Source: Chitinivibrionales bacterium | Lineage (GTDB): Bacteria > Fibrobacterota > Chitinivibrionia > Chitinivibrionales > WJKA01 | Assembly: GCA_014728295.1 (NCBI GenBank) | Contig: WJLW01000029.1 | Location: 1 to 32,099 of the forward strand | Reading direction: 5' to 3' | Length of the DNA stretch: 32,099 bases | Shown: piece by piece, positions 23,989 through 31,491 of the stretch | How positions within the stretch are numbered: position 1 is the first letter of the stretch | How the letters are laid out: the number at the start of each line of letters is the position of its first letter | Notes under the pieces: model-generated | The model's database searches: none | The model's input: only the letters and a program-made list of their open reading frames with translations | What the model was told of the DNA's origin: nothing | Made by a program: the position numbers and the translations under genes

Positions 23989-25350
23989 TTATGACTGGGC
24001 CGGTTGTTCGTCGAAGGGTTTGCCTTTACCGGCGAAAGTTTCGATAATGTTGTAAATGAAAATGACCATTGATATGATGATCAGCGCACCGGCGTGCATC
24101 CGGCCGATATGATAAGGTCGCATCATGCGCAAGGTTTCCAGGAATGTATTGTCCGGATTGAGCCAGGCAAATCCCTGCACAACACCGCCAATCCACAACA
24201 CCCCGAAAAAAGGAATTGACGCAAGGGTCATAATCCAGAAATGCAGGTTTGCCAGTTTCTCCGAGAAGAGCCGGCGGCCCGCCAGTCGCGGCACGACATA
24301 GTAAATGCCGGCAATAGCGTAAAAGGAGAACGTTCCCAGCAACGCCATATGGGCATGACCAACTACCCAGTCTGTTTTACTGACAATGATATTGACCGTG
24401 CGGATTGCCTGAAACGGCCCCTGCAGGCAGGTGAACAGATAGTAGATCGTGCCTACCAGCAACAATTTGGGCACGGCGCCGGACATGCGTTTGTCTTTGG
24501 GCGCCTTGCCATAGGTGCCGAAAAAATTGGTAACGACGGCAATGACCGGGATGATCAAACTCCATGAAAACAGTATCGCCACCGTCTGCAGCCAGTATGA
24601 GATCGGACCGTGGATCATGTGATGGGCACCGGTCCACACATAGACAAATGAGATTACCCAGAAACCGACCAGGCTCAAACGATGCGAAAAGAGCGGCGTG
24701 TTCAAAGATTTGGGGATCAGGTAATACGCAATGGCAAGACCCATCGGTGTAAAAACAAGACCCACGGCATTGTGAATGTAGAACCAGGTAAGATTGGCCT
24801 GGTTGACCCCCGCAACCCCGGGCATCTGGCTGACCACGTTGCCGGTCGTATAGACAAATGTCGTCCAGATAATTGTTCCGATAGCGTACCAGACGCTTAC
24901 GTAAAGGTACTTGACTTTGCGACGTGCGACGGTCGCGAGTACATTGACGGAAAACAGCACCCAACTGAAAATGACGATAAAATCGAAGGGGGGTGGGATC
25001 TCGCCGTATTCGACATTTTTCATATAGCCGAGTGGAATGGAAATGATATCACCGAGAATGGCGATATTGAATACGATCGCCAGGGCAATCCCCAGCTTCT
25101 CGGAGAACAGCCGGGAATGCAGGATGCGAGGCAGTATATACAGAAGCAGACCCATATTCGCCTGAAAGAGCCAGCCGAAAAGAATCACATTGGTATGCAA
25201 CGTCCTGATGCGGGGATAGGTGAACAATTCAAACTCGGCAATCGTCGGCCAGGTAAACTTGAGAGCGGTCACCAGTCCCAACAGTAAACCCAGAATAAGA
25301 TAGCCCATGGAACATATGATCAGTGCTTTTGCCGCAGTATGTTCTTTCAT
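23989..25350 (-). CDS. ccoN: cbb3-type cytochrome c oxidase catalytic subunit I
   Basis: A 453-residue, roughly 12-helix heme-copper oxidase subunit that reduces oxygen at the heme b3-CuB site. Ligands seen: LHTNVILFG (low-spin heme His), YIHNAVG (CuB His with the tyrosine partner in FVYVWTG), GAHH (CuB His pair), and GHAHMALLG (His ligands of hemes b3 and b). Its ATG overlaps the stop of the heptaheme cytochrome c gene (ATGA, 25347-25350), so the two are translationally coupled. CcoN and CcoO are separate, but no ccoP follows. Confidence 0.95.
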   Translation of the reverse strand: MKEHTAAKALIICSMGYLILGLLLGLVTALKFTWPTIAEFELFTYPRIRTLHTNVILFGWLFQANMGLLLYILPRILHSRLFSEKLGIALAIVFNIAILGDIISIPLGYMKNVEYGEIPPPFDFIVIFSWVLFSVNVLATVARRKVKYLYVSVWYAIGTIIWTTFVYTTGNVVSQMPGVAGVNQANLTWFYIHNAVGLVFTPMGLAIAYYLIPKSLNTPLFSHRLSLVGFWVISFVYVWTGAHHMIHGPISYWLQTVAILFSWSLIIPVIAVVTNFFGTYGKAPKDKRMSGAVPKLLLVGTIYYLFTCLQGPFQAIRTVNIIVSKTDWVVGHAHMALLGTFSFYAIAGIYYVVPRLAGRRLFSEKLANLHFWIMTLASIPFFGVLWIGGVVQGFAWLNPDNTFLETLRMMRPYHIGRMHAGALIIISMVIFIYNIIETFAGKGKPFDEQPAQS

Positions 25351-27125
25351 TCCTGTGATTCGTCCTTTGAAATTTCTCTGATATAGGCAATGATATTCAA
25401 AATGGTCTGATCGCGCAAATGGTCGTGCGGGGGCATCGGTGTACCAGGTACGCCGAGGAGAATCGAGCGGTACAGGCGTTCATCGGTAATGAAGTCCTGT
25501 TCGAGGAACTGGCTGTTGAGTAAATTGCGCGGCAGGGGATGCTCCAGATCGTAGGCGTTGGGCCCCTTGCCGTTTGCGAGCTTGCCGTGACAACTCGCAC
25601 AGAATTTCTGAAAACTATCTTCACCTTTGCGATGGTCGGGTTCTTTGATGAGCAATCCCTGATCGCGGAAATCTCGCCGTTCCGGATTGCCGGGCTGCGG
25701 CATCGACACGTCATAGCGGACGAATTTCGCTTTGTCTTTCTTCGAAATTGATTCGATATATTCCACCGTACGATCGATTTCCTCATCTGCGAGAATGTTC
25801 TCCCACGGGGGCATGGCTGTGCCGGCGATACCTTTTTTAATTGAAGTTTTAAACCGTTGTGCATACGCGGCGACAAATTGATGTTTGGTGAAATTGCGGG
25901 GGAGTGGATCGAGCAGTGCCGCTATTTTGCCCTCCCCGTCCAGTTCCATGCCGTGGCAGCTTGAGCAGTAGGTCGTGTAAATCTGCTTACCTGAATAGAC
26001 GCGGGTCGTATCCTGCTGCAGAACATAAGTAAGGCTTTTCAAGAATGCGACGACACTGTTGAGCTCTTCCGATCCCAGATGCTTGAATGACGGCATGAAC
26101 GTGTCCATCATGTCGTGTTTGGGATTGATGATGTGGCGTTTGATGTAGTCTTCACCGCGCATACGATAGGCATAGGTCAATTCCGGTGCGTTGACCCCGC
26201 CGTGCAGCACACCGGAATTGTCGCGGTAAGAATGGCAATTTATACAGCCGCCTTTTGTTTGCCGGCCGTCAATCGATTCTCCCATAAATAGTTTTCGCCC
26301 CAGCTCGACGGACGGCTCCTGAATCTCATAGTACTGCCGCGGATTGGCCTGCAGACCCACCGGCGCAAACTGCGGATCACGGATCTTTTGCTTGCGTTGC
26401 GCCTTCAGGTAAATCGCAAGTGCAAAGACGGTGGCAGAGTCGTTGGTCCAGCCGAATTGCGGCATTTTGGATGTTTCCAGATTGGCCGTCGGCTCGACAA
26501 TTGATTCAACCAGGTACTCAAGGTCGAATTTGTCACCTGCGTCAGTCAATTGCGGAGCTGATTTGCCGTTGGAGACGCCGTCGATTGTGTGACAGGCATA
26601 GCAGGCTTTCTCGATGAAAAGATGCTTGCCGCTATTGAAGATTTCGGCGCCTTTGAGATCTTTGTCGCTTTCCATGAAATGGCACTTGGCACAACTGGCT
26701 TGAGCGGCCTTGCCGCGCAACAGCTTCTCCGGCCACATATGAAATTCGCCATGCGCATCGTGCAGGTCAACCGCACGGCCGTTGCCGTCGTGACAGACAA
26801 CACAGCCGATTTCGTTGAGATCGTGCGGGTCTTTTCCAAGATGCGGGCAGATCGACGCATGAAACCGAAGCGGCTGAGGAAAATTGGCGGCTTCTTTGTT
26901 GATGGCGCCCATGTGGCAGGTCTGGCAGCGATCGATAAGCTGTCCGGCCGGTGTTTCGACATTGATCTGCTTGATGCCGAGGTCGCCGTTCGCAACACCG
27001 GTCAGTTCGTAATACTTTTTCTGGTGTCTGATATAGGCTGGATTCGCCAGGCGAATTACCGAATAGATGAGTGCAATAACAAAGAGCAGCGAGACAATCA
27101 GAAGGGCACGATAATCTTTTAACAT
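25347..27125 (-). CDS. Membrane-anchored heptaheme cytochrome c with CcoP-like C-terminus
   Basis: 592 residues from the ATG at 27125, 2 nt after the cytochrome b stop (the frame stays open further upstream but inside cytochrome b). One N-terminal helix (7-27) is followed by seven CxxCH sites at C67, C108, C145, C175, C294, C387 and C509. The first three are closely packed and multiheme-like. Later domains look like monoheme class I cytochromes with axial methionines (MPQF, MPSF, MPPW, MPPH at about 221, 344, 438 and 564). The last two domains are a tandem repeat (YCSSCHG/FCASCHG, LPRN, G-x-x-GT-x-MPP) as in diheme CcoP. It probably carries electrons from the Rieske/cytochrome b module to CcoNO, replacing both cytochrome c1 and CcoP. 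Confidence 0.88.
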   Translation of the reverse strand: MLKDYRALLIVSLLFVIALIYSVIRLANPAYIRHQKKYYELTGVANGDLGIKQINVETPAGQLIDRCQTCHMGAINKEAANFPQPLRFHASICPHLGKDPHDLNEIGCVVCHDGNGRAVDLHDAHGEFHMWPEKLLRGKAAQASCAKCHFMESDKDLKGAEIFNSGKHLFIEKACYACHTIDGVSNGKSAPQLTDAGDKFDLEYLVESIVEPTANLETSKMPQFGWTNDSATVFALAIYLKAQRKQKIRDPQFAPVGLQANPRQYYEIQEPSVELGRKLFMGESIDGRQTKGGCINCHSYRDNSGVLHGGVNAPELTYAYRMRGEDYIKRHIINPKHDMMDTFMPSFKHLGSEELNSVVAFLKSLTYVLQQDTTRVYSGKQIYTTYCSSCHGMELDGEGKIAALLDPLPRNFTKHQFVAAYAQRFKTSIKKGIAGTAMPPWENILADEEIDRTVEYIESISKKDKAKFVRYDVSMPQPGNPERRDFRDQGLLIKEPDHRKGEDSFQKFCASCHGKLANGKGPNAYDLEHPLPRNLLNSQFLEQDFITDERLYRSILLGVPGTPMPPHDHLRDQTILNIIAYIREISKDESQE

Positions 27126-27127
27126 TC

Positions 27128-28483
27128 TTAGTGCACCCCTCCTGAATGCAGGTTCCAGGGGTAGACGAATTCCCAGTTGGCCCCCCGGAACAGCGAGCCG
27201 ATAATGATGAGTACGAACATTGACGCAAAAATGGTGAGAAAAATGCTGTTTTCCAGAATTCGCTCCTTGCCGAACCATTTACCACTGATGCCCCCGCGCT
27301 TGATGTCGAAAAGAGTTTCAACAAAAACTTCAATATACGGAAAGAACAGCAGTAGTGCCACAATCAAGCCGGGTAGCGCGACGCCCCCGATAAATGCATT
27401 GTAGCTGACCAGCTCCTGCAAGCCGAGAAAATACCAGGGCGCCTTTGACGGATTTGTCGGATGGTTGGGATCGGCCGGACCTTCCAGCGGTGCTTCGAAA
27501 TAAAGCGATACAATGCTGAGAATACCCATGAGAAAGATAAAGACAATAACTTCACGCACAATCAGTTTGGGCCACGAGAAGACCATCTGATCGACCTCTT
27601 CGTTAACTTTCGGCTCGGTGCCGCGTACGATCTCAACCAGCTTGTAACTGCGTGCTTCCTTGAATACCGAATTGTTCTTGACCTCACCCATTTCGGTGAG
27701 CGGGATATGCTTCTCCTGTGAGGTATCGTCCGGACGGGCAAGGCCGCCATCTTTGCGAATGCGGAAAAAGTGAATTGAGATGAAAATCGTCAACGCAACC
27801 GGCAGCACGGCAACATGCAATACGTAGAATCGTAGCAATGCTTCCCCGCCGACGTCATTGTCACCAAGGAGCAGGCCGCGAATTATTTCGCCGCCCGGCG
27901 CGATCTTGGCGATTTCGGTGCCGACCTTTACGCCCCAGTAGGCCAGTTGGTCCCAGGGAAGCAGGTAGCCCGTATACGAAAGCAGAACGGTGAGCAGCAG
28001 GCAGATCACACCGACCACCCAGTTGAATTCCCGCGGTGAACGATACGAGCCGGTCAAAAATGTCCGCAACATGTGCAAGGCCACCAGCGCCACCATGCCG
28101 TGCGCCGCCCAGCGATGCATGTTGCGCACAAAGACTCCCCAGAATACATTAGAGCGCAGGTTGAGCATACGCTGATATGCTTCCGGCAAGCCGTCCGGGC
28201 CGACACTAACCGACGGAACATAGTGAAACATCAACAATATTCCCGTAATGCACAGTACGATAAAGAGGTAGAAAGACAGCAGTCCCAAGCCCAGCGTGGT
28301 TTTGAATTTCAGTGATCGCCGGTGTACCTTGACCGGCTGGATATGCATCAGCAGGCCACTGAACATGATCTTCGATTTGGTCAGGCCGGAATTATCGAAG
28401 CCATGCCTGATAATCGACTGATACGCTTTGCGAGCAATAATGATGAGCTTACTTTTAATCTCTGCTACCGTGAGCCTCATCAA
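27128..28483 (-). CDS. Cytochrome b of a quinol-oxidising bc/b6f-type complex
   Basis: A 451-residue cytochrome b with b6-like and subunit-IV-like halves fused. Heme-ligand histidines are H123/H137 and H223/H238. The 14 residues between the second pair are the spacing of cytochrome b6 rather than mitochondrial b. The Qo-site motif, usually PEWY, reads APWY at 348-351 within KAPWYFLGLQE. A hydrophilic linker of about 60 residues (245-305) joins the halves. It follows the Rieske gene by 13 nt. It oxidises quinol, most likely menaquinone given the APWY form and probable phylum (inference). Confidence 0.93.
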   Translation of the reverse strand: MMRLTVAEIKSKLIIIARKAYQSIIRHGFDNSGLTKSKIMFSGLLMHIQPVKVHRRSLKFKTTLGLGLLSFYLFIVLCITGILLMFHYVPSVSVGPDGLPEAYQRMLNLRSNVFWGVFVRNMHRWAAHGMVALVALHMLRTFLTGSYRSPREFNWVVGVICLLLTVLLSYTGYLLPWDQLAYWGVKVGTEIAKIAPGGEIIRGLLLGDNDVGGEALLRFYVLHVAVLPVALTIFISIHFFRIRKDGGLARPDDTSQEKHIPLTEMGEVKNNSVFKEARSYKLVEIVRGTEPKVNEEVDQMVFSWPKLIVREVIVFIFLMGILSIVSLYFEAPLEGPADPNHPTNPSKAPWYFLGLQELVSYNAFIGGVALPGLIVALLLFFPYIEVFVETLFDIKRGGISGKWFGKERILENSIFLTIFASMFVLIIIGSLFRGANWEFVYPWNLHSGGVH

Positions 28484-28496
28484 GTAACTCCAGAGG

Positions 28497-28970
28497 TTAT
28501 ATGGTGAAGTAGCTGTTTTCCTGCAGGCCGGTGCCGGTGTCTATTTCAATGAAATCGCCGGGAAGAAGCTGAATCGAGTGCCAGGGCAGGGTGCGCGGCG
28601 CCGGACCGCCGACTACGGTGCCTTCAACATCATATTGTGAACCGTGACACGGGCATTGGAAACCGGTCTCGACGACGTTGACCGTACAGCCCAGATGGGT
28701 ACACACCAGCGATATCGCACCGACTTTGTCCTCGGCTTTGCGTCGCAGCACGACTTTTTGCTCTGCGAAAACCAGTTCGTCACCAGCTTCGGGTAAATCC
28801 TCACGCGCAATTTTGAAACGTTTCGGTGTTCCGTAAGAGACCACGGGCATGAGGTATTTGTAAATCGCCCCTGCTGCCCCGACACCGGCCGCGCCCAGTA
28901 ACGCTGCCGATGCGCCCAGGGTTAACAATTCCCTGCGTTTCATTTGTTCCTTCTGCGAATCGCTTGACAT
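28497..28970 (-). CDS. Rieske 2Fe-2S protein
   Basis: A 157-residue Rieske protein. The N-terminus has a twin-arginine-like stretch ([19 protein letters not shown]) that also forms the membrane anchor, followed by the cluster motifs CTHLGC (C90, H92, C95) and CPCHGS (C106, C108, H109). The short b6f-type form, without long insertions, matches the b6-like cytochrome b encoded next. GGAG lies 8 nt before the ATG. It takes one electron from quinol and passes it to the heptaheme cytochrome in this arrangement. Confidence 0.93.
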   Translation of the reverse strand: MSSDSQKEQMKRRELLTLGASAALLGAAGVGAAGAIYKYLMPVVSYGTPKRFKIAREDLPEAGDELVFAEQKVVLRRKAEDKVGAISLVCTHLGCTVNVVETGFQCPCHGSQYDVEGTVVGGPAPRTLPWHSIQLLPGDFIEIDTGTGLQENSYFTI

Positions 28971-28985
28971 GCACGGTTCTCCAGC

Positions 28986-29144
28986 TTAGGTATCGCTATG
29001 GCGGTGTTCGGGAGGTTCTCTGAAAAGTTCGTATTTGGCTTCCTCGGTATCTTCGAATTGACCGTCCTTGACCGCCCAGCAGAAAAATATAAAAAAGAAG
29101 AGTCCTAATGCGAGGGTGGACGCCATGGTTATGATAGTAAGCAA
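28986..29144 (-). CDS. ccoS: cbb3 oxidase maturation protein CcoS
   Basis: A 52-residue membrane protein when read from the TTG at 29144: (M)LTIITMASTLALGLFFF, then CWAVKDGQFEDTEEAKYELF. One helix followed by W-A-V-x-x-GQF-x-D-x-E is the CcoS signature. The ATG at 29126 would leave only about 16 residues before the WAV motif, too few for the helix, whereas the TTG places WAV at residues 23-25 as in known CcoS proteins. CcoS is needed for cofactor insertion into cbb3 oxidase. It is unusual that ccoS lies at the front of the operon, between the GltD-like and Rieske genes, rather than after ccoI. Confidence 0.78.
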   Translation of the reverse strand: MLTIITMASTLALGLFFFIFFCWAVKDGQFEDTEEAKYELFREPPEHRHSDT

Positions 29145-29153
29145 ATTCAATCG

Positions 29154-30953
29154 TCAGGCCTTTATAAAGGTATCTTCAAATGAATTTTCCGACATTTTGC
29201 ACGCGCCGGTCGGGCACTTGACTGCGCACATGCCGCAGCGGATGCATTTGAGCGGATCGAACAGCATCACCGATCCTTCGTCACGGGCAACGGTCTGCCG
29301 GCCAAACTCCTTTTCAACAAGCTGGTTGACATCCGCACCAACTTCGATTTGATCGAAGCTTTTCATGCTCAGGCAGTAGGACGGGCATACGTCGACACAG
29401 CCGCCGCACAAAATGCAGATGTTACCTTCGAATGTGGGGTGTATGTGGCATTCCAGGCAGCGGGAACCCTGTGTCTGCGCAGCTTCTTCGGTATACTCGA
29501 GCGTGCTGTTGCGTGAGGGCTCCGCCTTGATGTCGAATTCCTCGTCGATGCGGTCTTTCCAGTCGGTGTTGACATAGAGTGCATCGCGGTCGTAAACGTC
29601 GTGATCCTTCCAGAAGAGGCGACGATACGGTTTCATGAGCGGTTTGCCGGTGAGTAAAGAGTCGATCCCCAGAGCCGCCTTCGAGCCCGACGCTATGGCA
29701 TCAATGAAAAGTTTGGGCCCGAGCGCCACATCGCCGCCGACAAAGATGCCGGCAACACTGGTCATCATGGTATCGTTATCATATTCTATCGTGCCGCGCT
29801 TCGAAATGGCGATATCACTGCTGTCGAGAAGCTGGTAATCCGCTTTCTGTCCCACGGCCATAAAAAGGATATCTCCTTCGATGAAGCGCTTTTCATCTTC
29901 AAACTCAGGTGAAAAGCGGCCCTCGGTATTGAAGACGCTTTTTACTTTTTTGATGCGCAGACCACTGAATTTTCCGTCGTCCACTGTGATTTCATCCGGC
30001 CCCCAGCCGTCGTTGATAATAACGCCTTCACGCCGGCCACCTTCACGCTCGTCGGGGGAGCCGGGCATTTCGCCCTGTGCTTCACGTTCGAGACAGCACA
30101 TCTGTACTCGAGAGGCCCGGCAGCGCAGGGCCGATCTGGCAACGTCAAAGGCGACATCTCCGCCGCCAATCACGATACAGCGCTTGCCGGCAAGGTCCCA
30201 CTTATCGCGCATGTTAAAATCGAACAGAAACTTCAACCCCGCGTGAACTTCGGGAATGTCGGCATTGTCCATGGAAATAATTTTGCCTTCGGCCAGACCG
30301 ACGCCGATGAATACGGCATCGTGGCGTTTGTGAAGCTCGTCGACAGTCACATCGACGCCAACGTTGACATTGTGCTTGACGGATACGAGGTTCATTGACA
30401 GGATGGAATCAATTTCGGCCTGAACGACCTGACGCGACAACCGGTTGATCGGTACGCCCTGGATGAGCTGTCCGCCGCTCTTTTCCCAGCGCTCGTATAT
30501 CGTACACCGGTAGCCGAGACGGGCCAGATCGTGCGCACACGTATAGCTTGCGACACCTCCGCCGATCAAACCAACCGTCTTGCCGTTGTAGTGCGCATCC
30601 GGGTGCCCCTGCACGGTCGCATACTCCAGCGGCTTGCGCAGATCGCCCGATTCGGGGCCGTGTCGTGCGGTGAGAAATCCCTTTATGTTACGTATCGCCA
30701 GTGTTTTATCGACATCACTGCGCCGGCACGCTTTTTCGCAGGGGGCGCCACAAACCTTCCCGCAAATAGAGGCAAACGGATTCGTCGCACGGGAGATGGC
30801 ATAGCCCTCTTTATAATCACCGCGCGCCGTTGCCATTAAATAGCCGCGCGCATCGGTGTGCACCGGGCAACCGCAGCGGCATTCCACTTCATCTTCGTAG
30901 TAATCGTGGTCGGGAAGCTCCACTTTATATCGCGTGATTTTGTCTTTTTCCAT
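29154..30953 (-). CDS. GltD-like FAD/NAD(P) oxidoreductase with extra ferredoxin domain
   Basis: 599 residues from the ATG at 30953 (AGGT about 9-10 nt upstream; ATG 30962 is possible). An N-terminal cysteine-rich Fe-S domain (C25, C27, C29, C64, C68, C72, C76) resembles that of glutamate synthase small subunit/dihydropyrimidine dehydrogenase. It is followed by an FAD Rossmann motif (GLIGGGVAS, 128-136), an NAD(P) motif (VIGGGDVAFD, about 262), GIFVGGDV, and a C-terminal pair of [4Fe-4S] motifs (C513/516/519/523 and C570/573/576/580). No glutamate synthase large subunit is present. Being first in a respiratory operon, it probably moves electrons between NAD(P)H, ferredoxin and the quinone/cytochrome system (inference). 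Confidence 0.88.
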   Translation of the reverse strand: MEKDKITRYKVELPDHDYYEDEVECRCGCPVHTDARGYLMATARGDYKEGYAISRATNPFASICGKVCGAPCEKACRRSDVDKTLAIRNIKGFLTARHGPESGDLRKPLEYATVQGHPDAHYNGKTVGLIGGGVASYTCAHDLARLGYRCTIYERWEKSGGQLIQGVPINRLSRQVVQAEIDSILSMNLVSVKHNVNVGVDVTVDELHKRHDAVFIGVGLAEGKIISMDNADIPEVHAGLKFLFDFNMRDKWDLAGKRCIVIGGGDVAFDVARSALRCRASRVQMCCLEREAQGEMPGSPDEREGGRREGVIINDGWGPDEITVDDGKFSGLRIKKVKSVFNTEGRFSPEFEDEKRFIEGDILFMAVGQKADYQLLDSSDIAISKRGTIEYDNDTMMTSVAGIFVGGDVALGPKLFIDAIASGSKAALGIDSLLTGKPLMKPYRRLFWKDHDVYDRDALYVNTDWKDRIDEEFDIKAEPSRNSTLEYTEEAAQTQGSRCLECHIHPTFEGNICILCGGCVDVCPSYCLSMKSFDQIEVGADVNQLVEKEFGRQTVARDEGSVMLFDPLKCIRCGMCAVKCPTGACKMSENSFEDTFIKA

Positions 30954-30999
30954 ATATTTCATACCTGAAATCTTGATTAAGTTCATCAACAATACAGAT

Positions 31000-31042
31000 A
31001 TTATACCCAACAAATATAAATTCAATCGAAATCAAGCTCAAA
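31000..31042 (-). promoter_or_regulatory. Candidate Bacteroidota-type promoter of the respiratory operon
   Basis: On the minus strand TTTG (31042-31039), 20 nt, then TATATTTG (31018-31011) matches the Bacteroidota -33/-7 consensus TTTG-N19-21-TAnnTTTG. A TATAAT also occurs at 31005-31000. Transcription from here would give a 5' leader of about 50 nt to the ATG at 30953. Confidence 0.45.
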
Positions 31043-31044
31043 TA

Positions 31045-31060
31045 TGCACTTTCAGGTGCA
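31045..31060. promoter_or_regulatory. Dyad TGCACTTTCAGGTGCA just upstream of the -33 element
   Basis: TGCAC (31045-31049) and GTGCA (31056-31060) flank a 6-nt centre, immediately upstream of the putative -33 box. This is a position suited to an activator. A link to the operon's Rrf2 regulator is speculative. Confidence 0.35.
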
Positions 31061-31080
31061 AATGAATTGGGTGGTTTTAG

Positions 31081-31188
31081 CTATTGCATGAACTCGAACG
31101 CACCTAGTAGCGATGCGCGCACCAGAGAAACGAGGATTGCCGCTAAGGTCGTAACAATTGTCCACTGGGCCTGTGTATAACCCGGCAT
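31081..31188 (-). CDS. Possible 35-residue one-helix peptide (doubtful)
   Basis: ATG at 31188 opens 35 codons ending in TAG. The product (MPGYTQAQWTIVTTLAAILV, then SLVRASLLGAFEFMQ) would form one membrane helix. There is no ribosome-binding site, and the ORF ends before the promoter of the respiratory operon. Chance is as likely as a real gene. Confidence 0.2.
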   Translation of the reverse strand: MPGYTQAQWTIVTTLAAILVSLVRASLLGAFEFMQ

Positions 31189-31491
31189 CTATGCATTGTG
31201 AAGTGGGGGAGACGTGGTAATTGCCTTTATCCGATGATCATTGTGCAGTAGCTGAATACTACCCGGCAAAATACAATGCAAAAACAGCGAGTTGCCAAAA
31301 ATTCCTCCTTCTACCGCAGCATCAATCAAAGCCGGCTAAGCGATCTGAAAATGCGGTCTGATGCATTTGATAATTCAGGCTCATTAGATAAATAAACTAA
31401 AGATGTAAACAACAGCATGATGAACATGCTTCTCCACTATATTGATGCATACCCAATAAGCTTGTATGTCATCTTTAACAAGGGGATAAGC

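Larger units (their letters stand above)
30954..31491. other. 538-nt intergenic region upstream of the respiratory operon
   Basis: It holds the candidate operon promoter (31000-31042), a small dyad (31045-31060), a doubtful 35-codon minus-strand ORF (31081-31188), a 7-bp dyad GCATTGT/ACAATGC (31193-31199, 31273-31279), and a repeated ACCCGGCA flanking it. No tRNA or other RNA gene was recognised. Confidence 0.5.

Noticed and set aside
30973..30989. FNR-like site TTGAT-N7-ATCAA in the leader of the respiratory operon
   Set aside because: FNR sites have a 4-nt centre. The 7-nt spacing and position downstream of the likely promoter do not fit.
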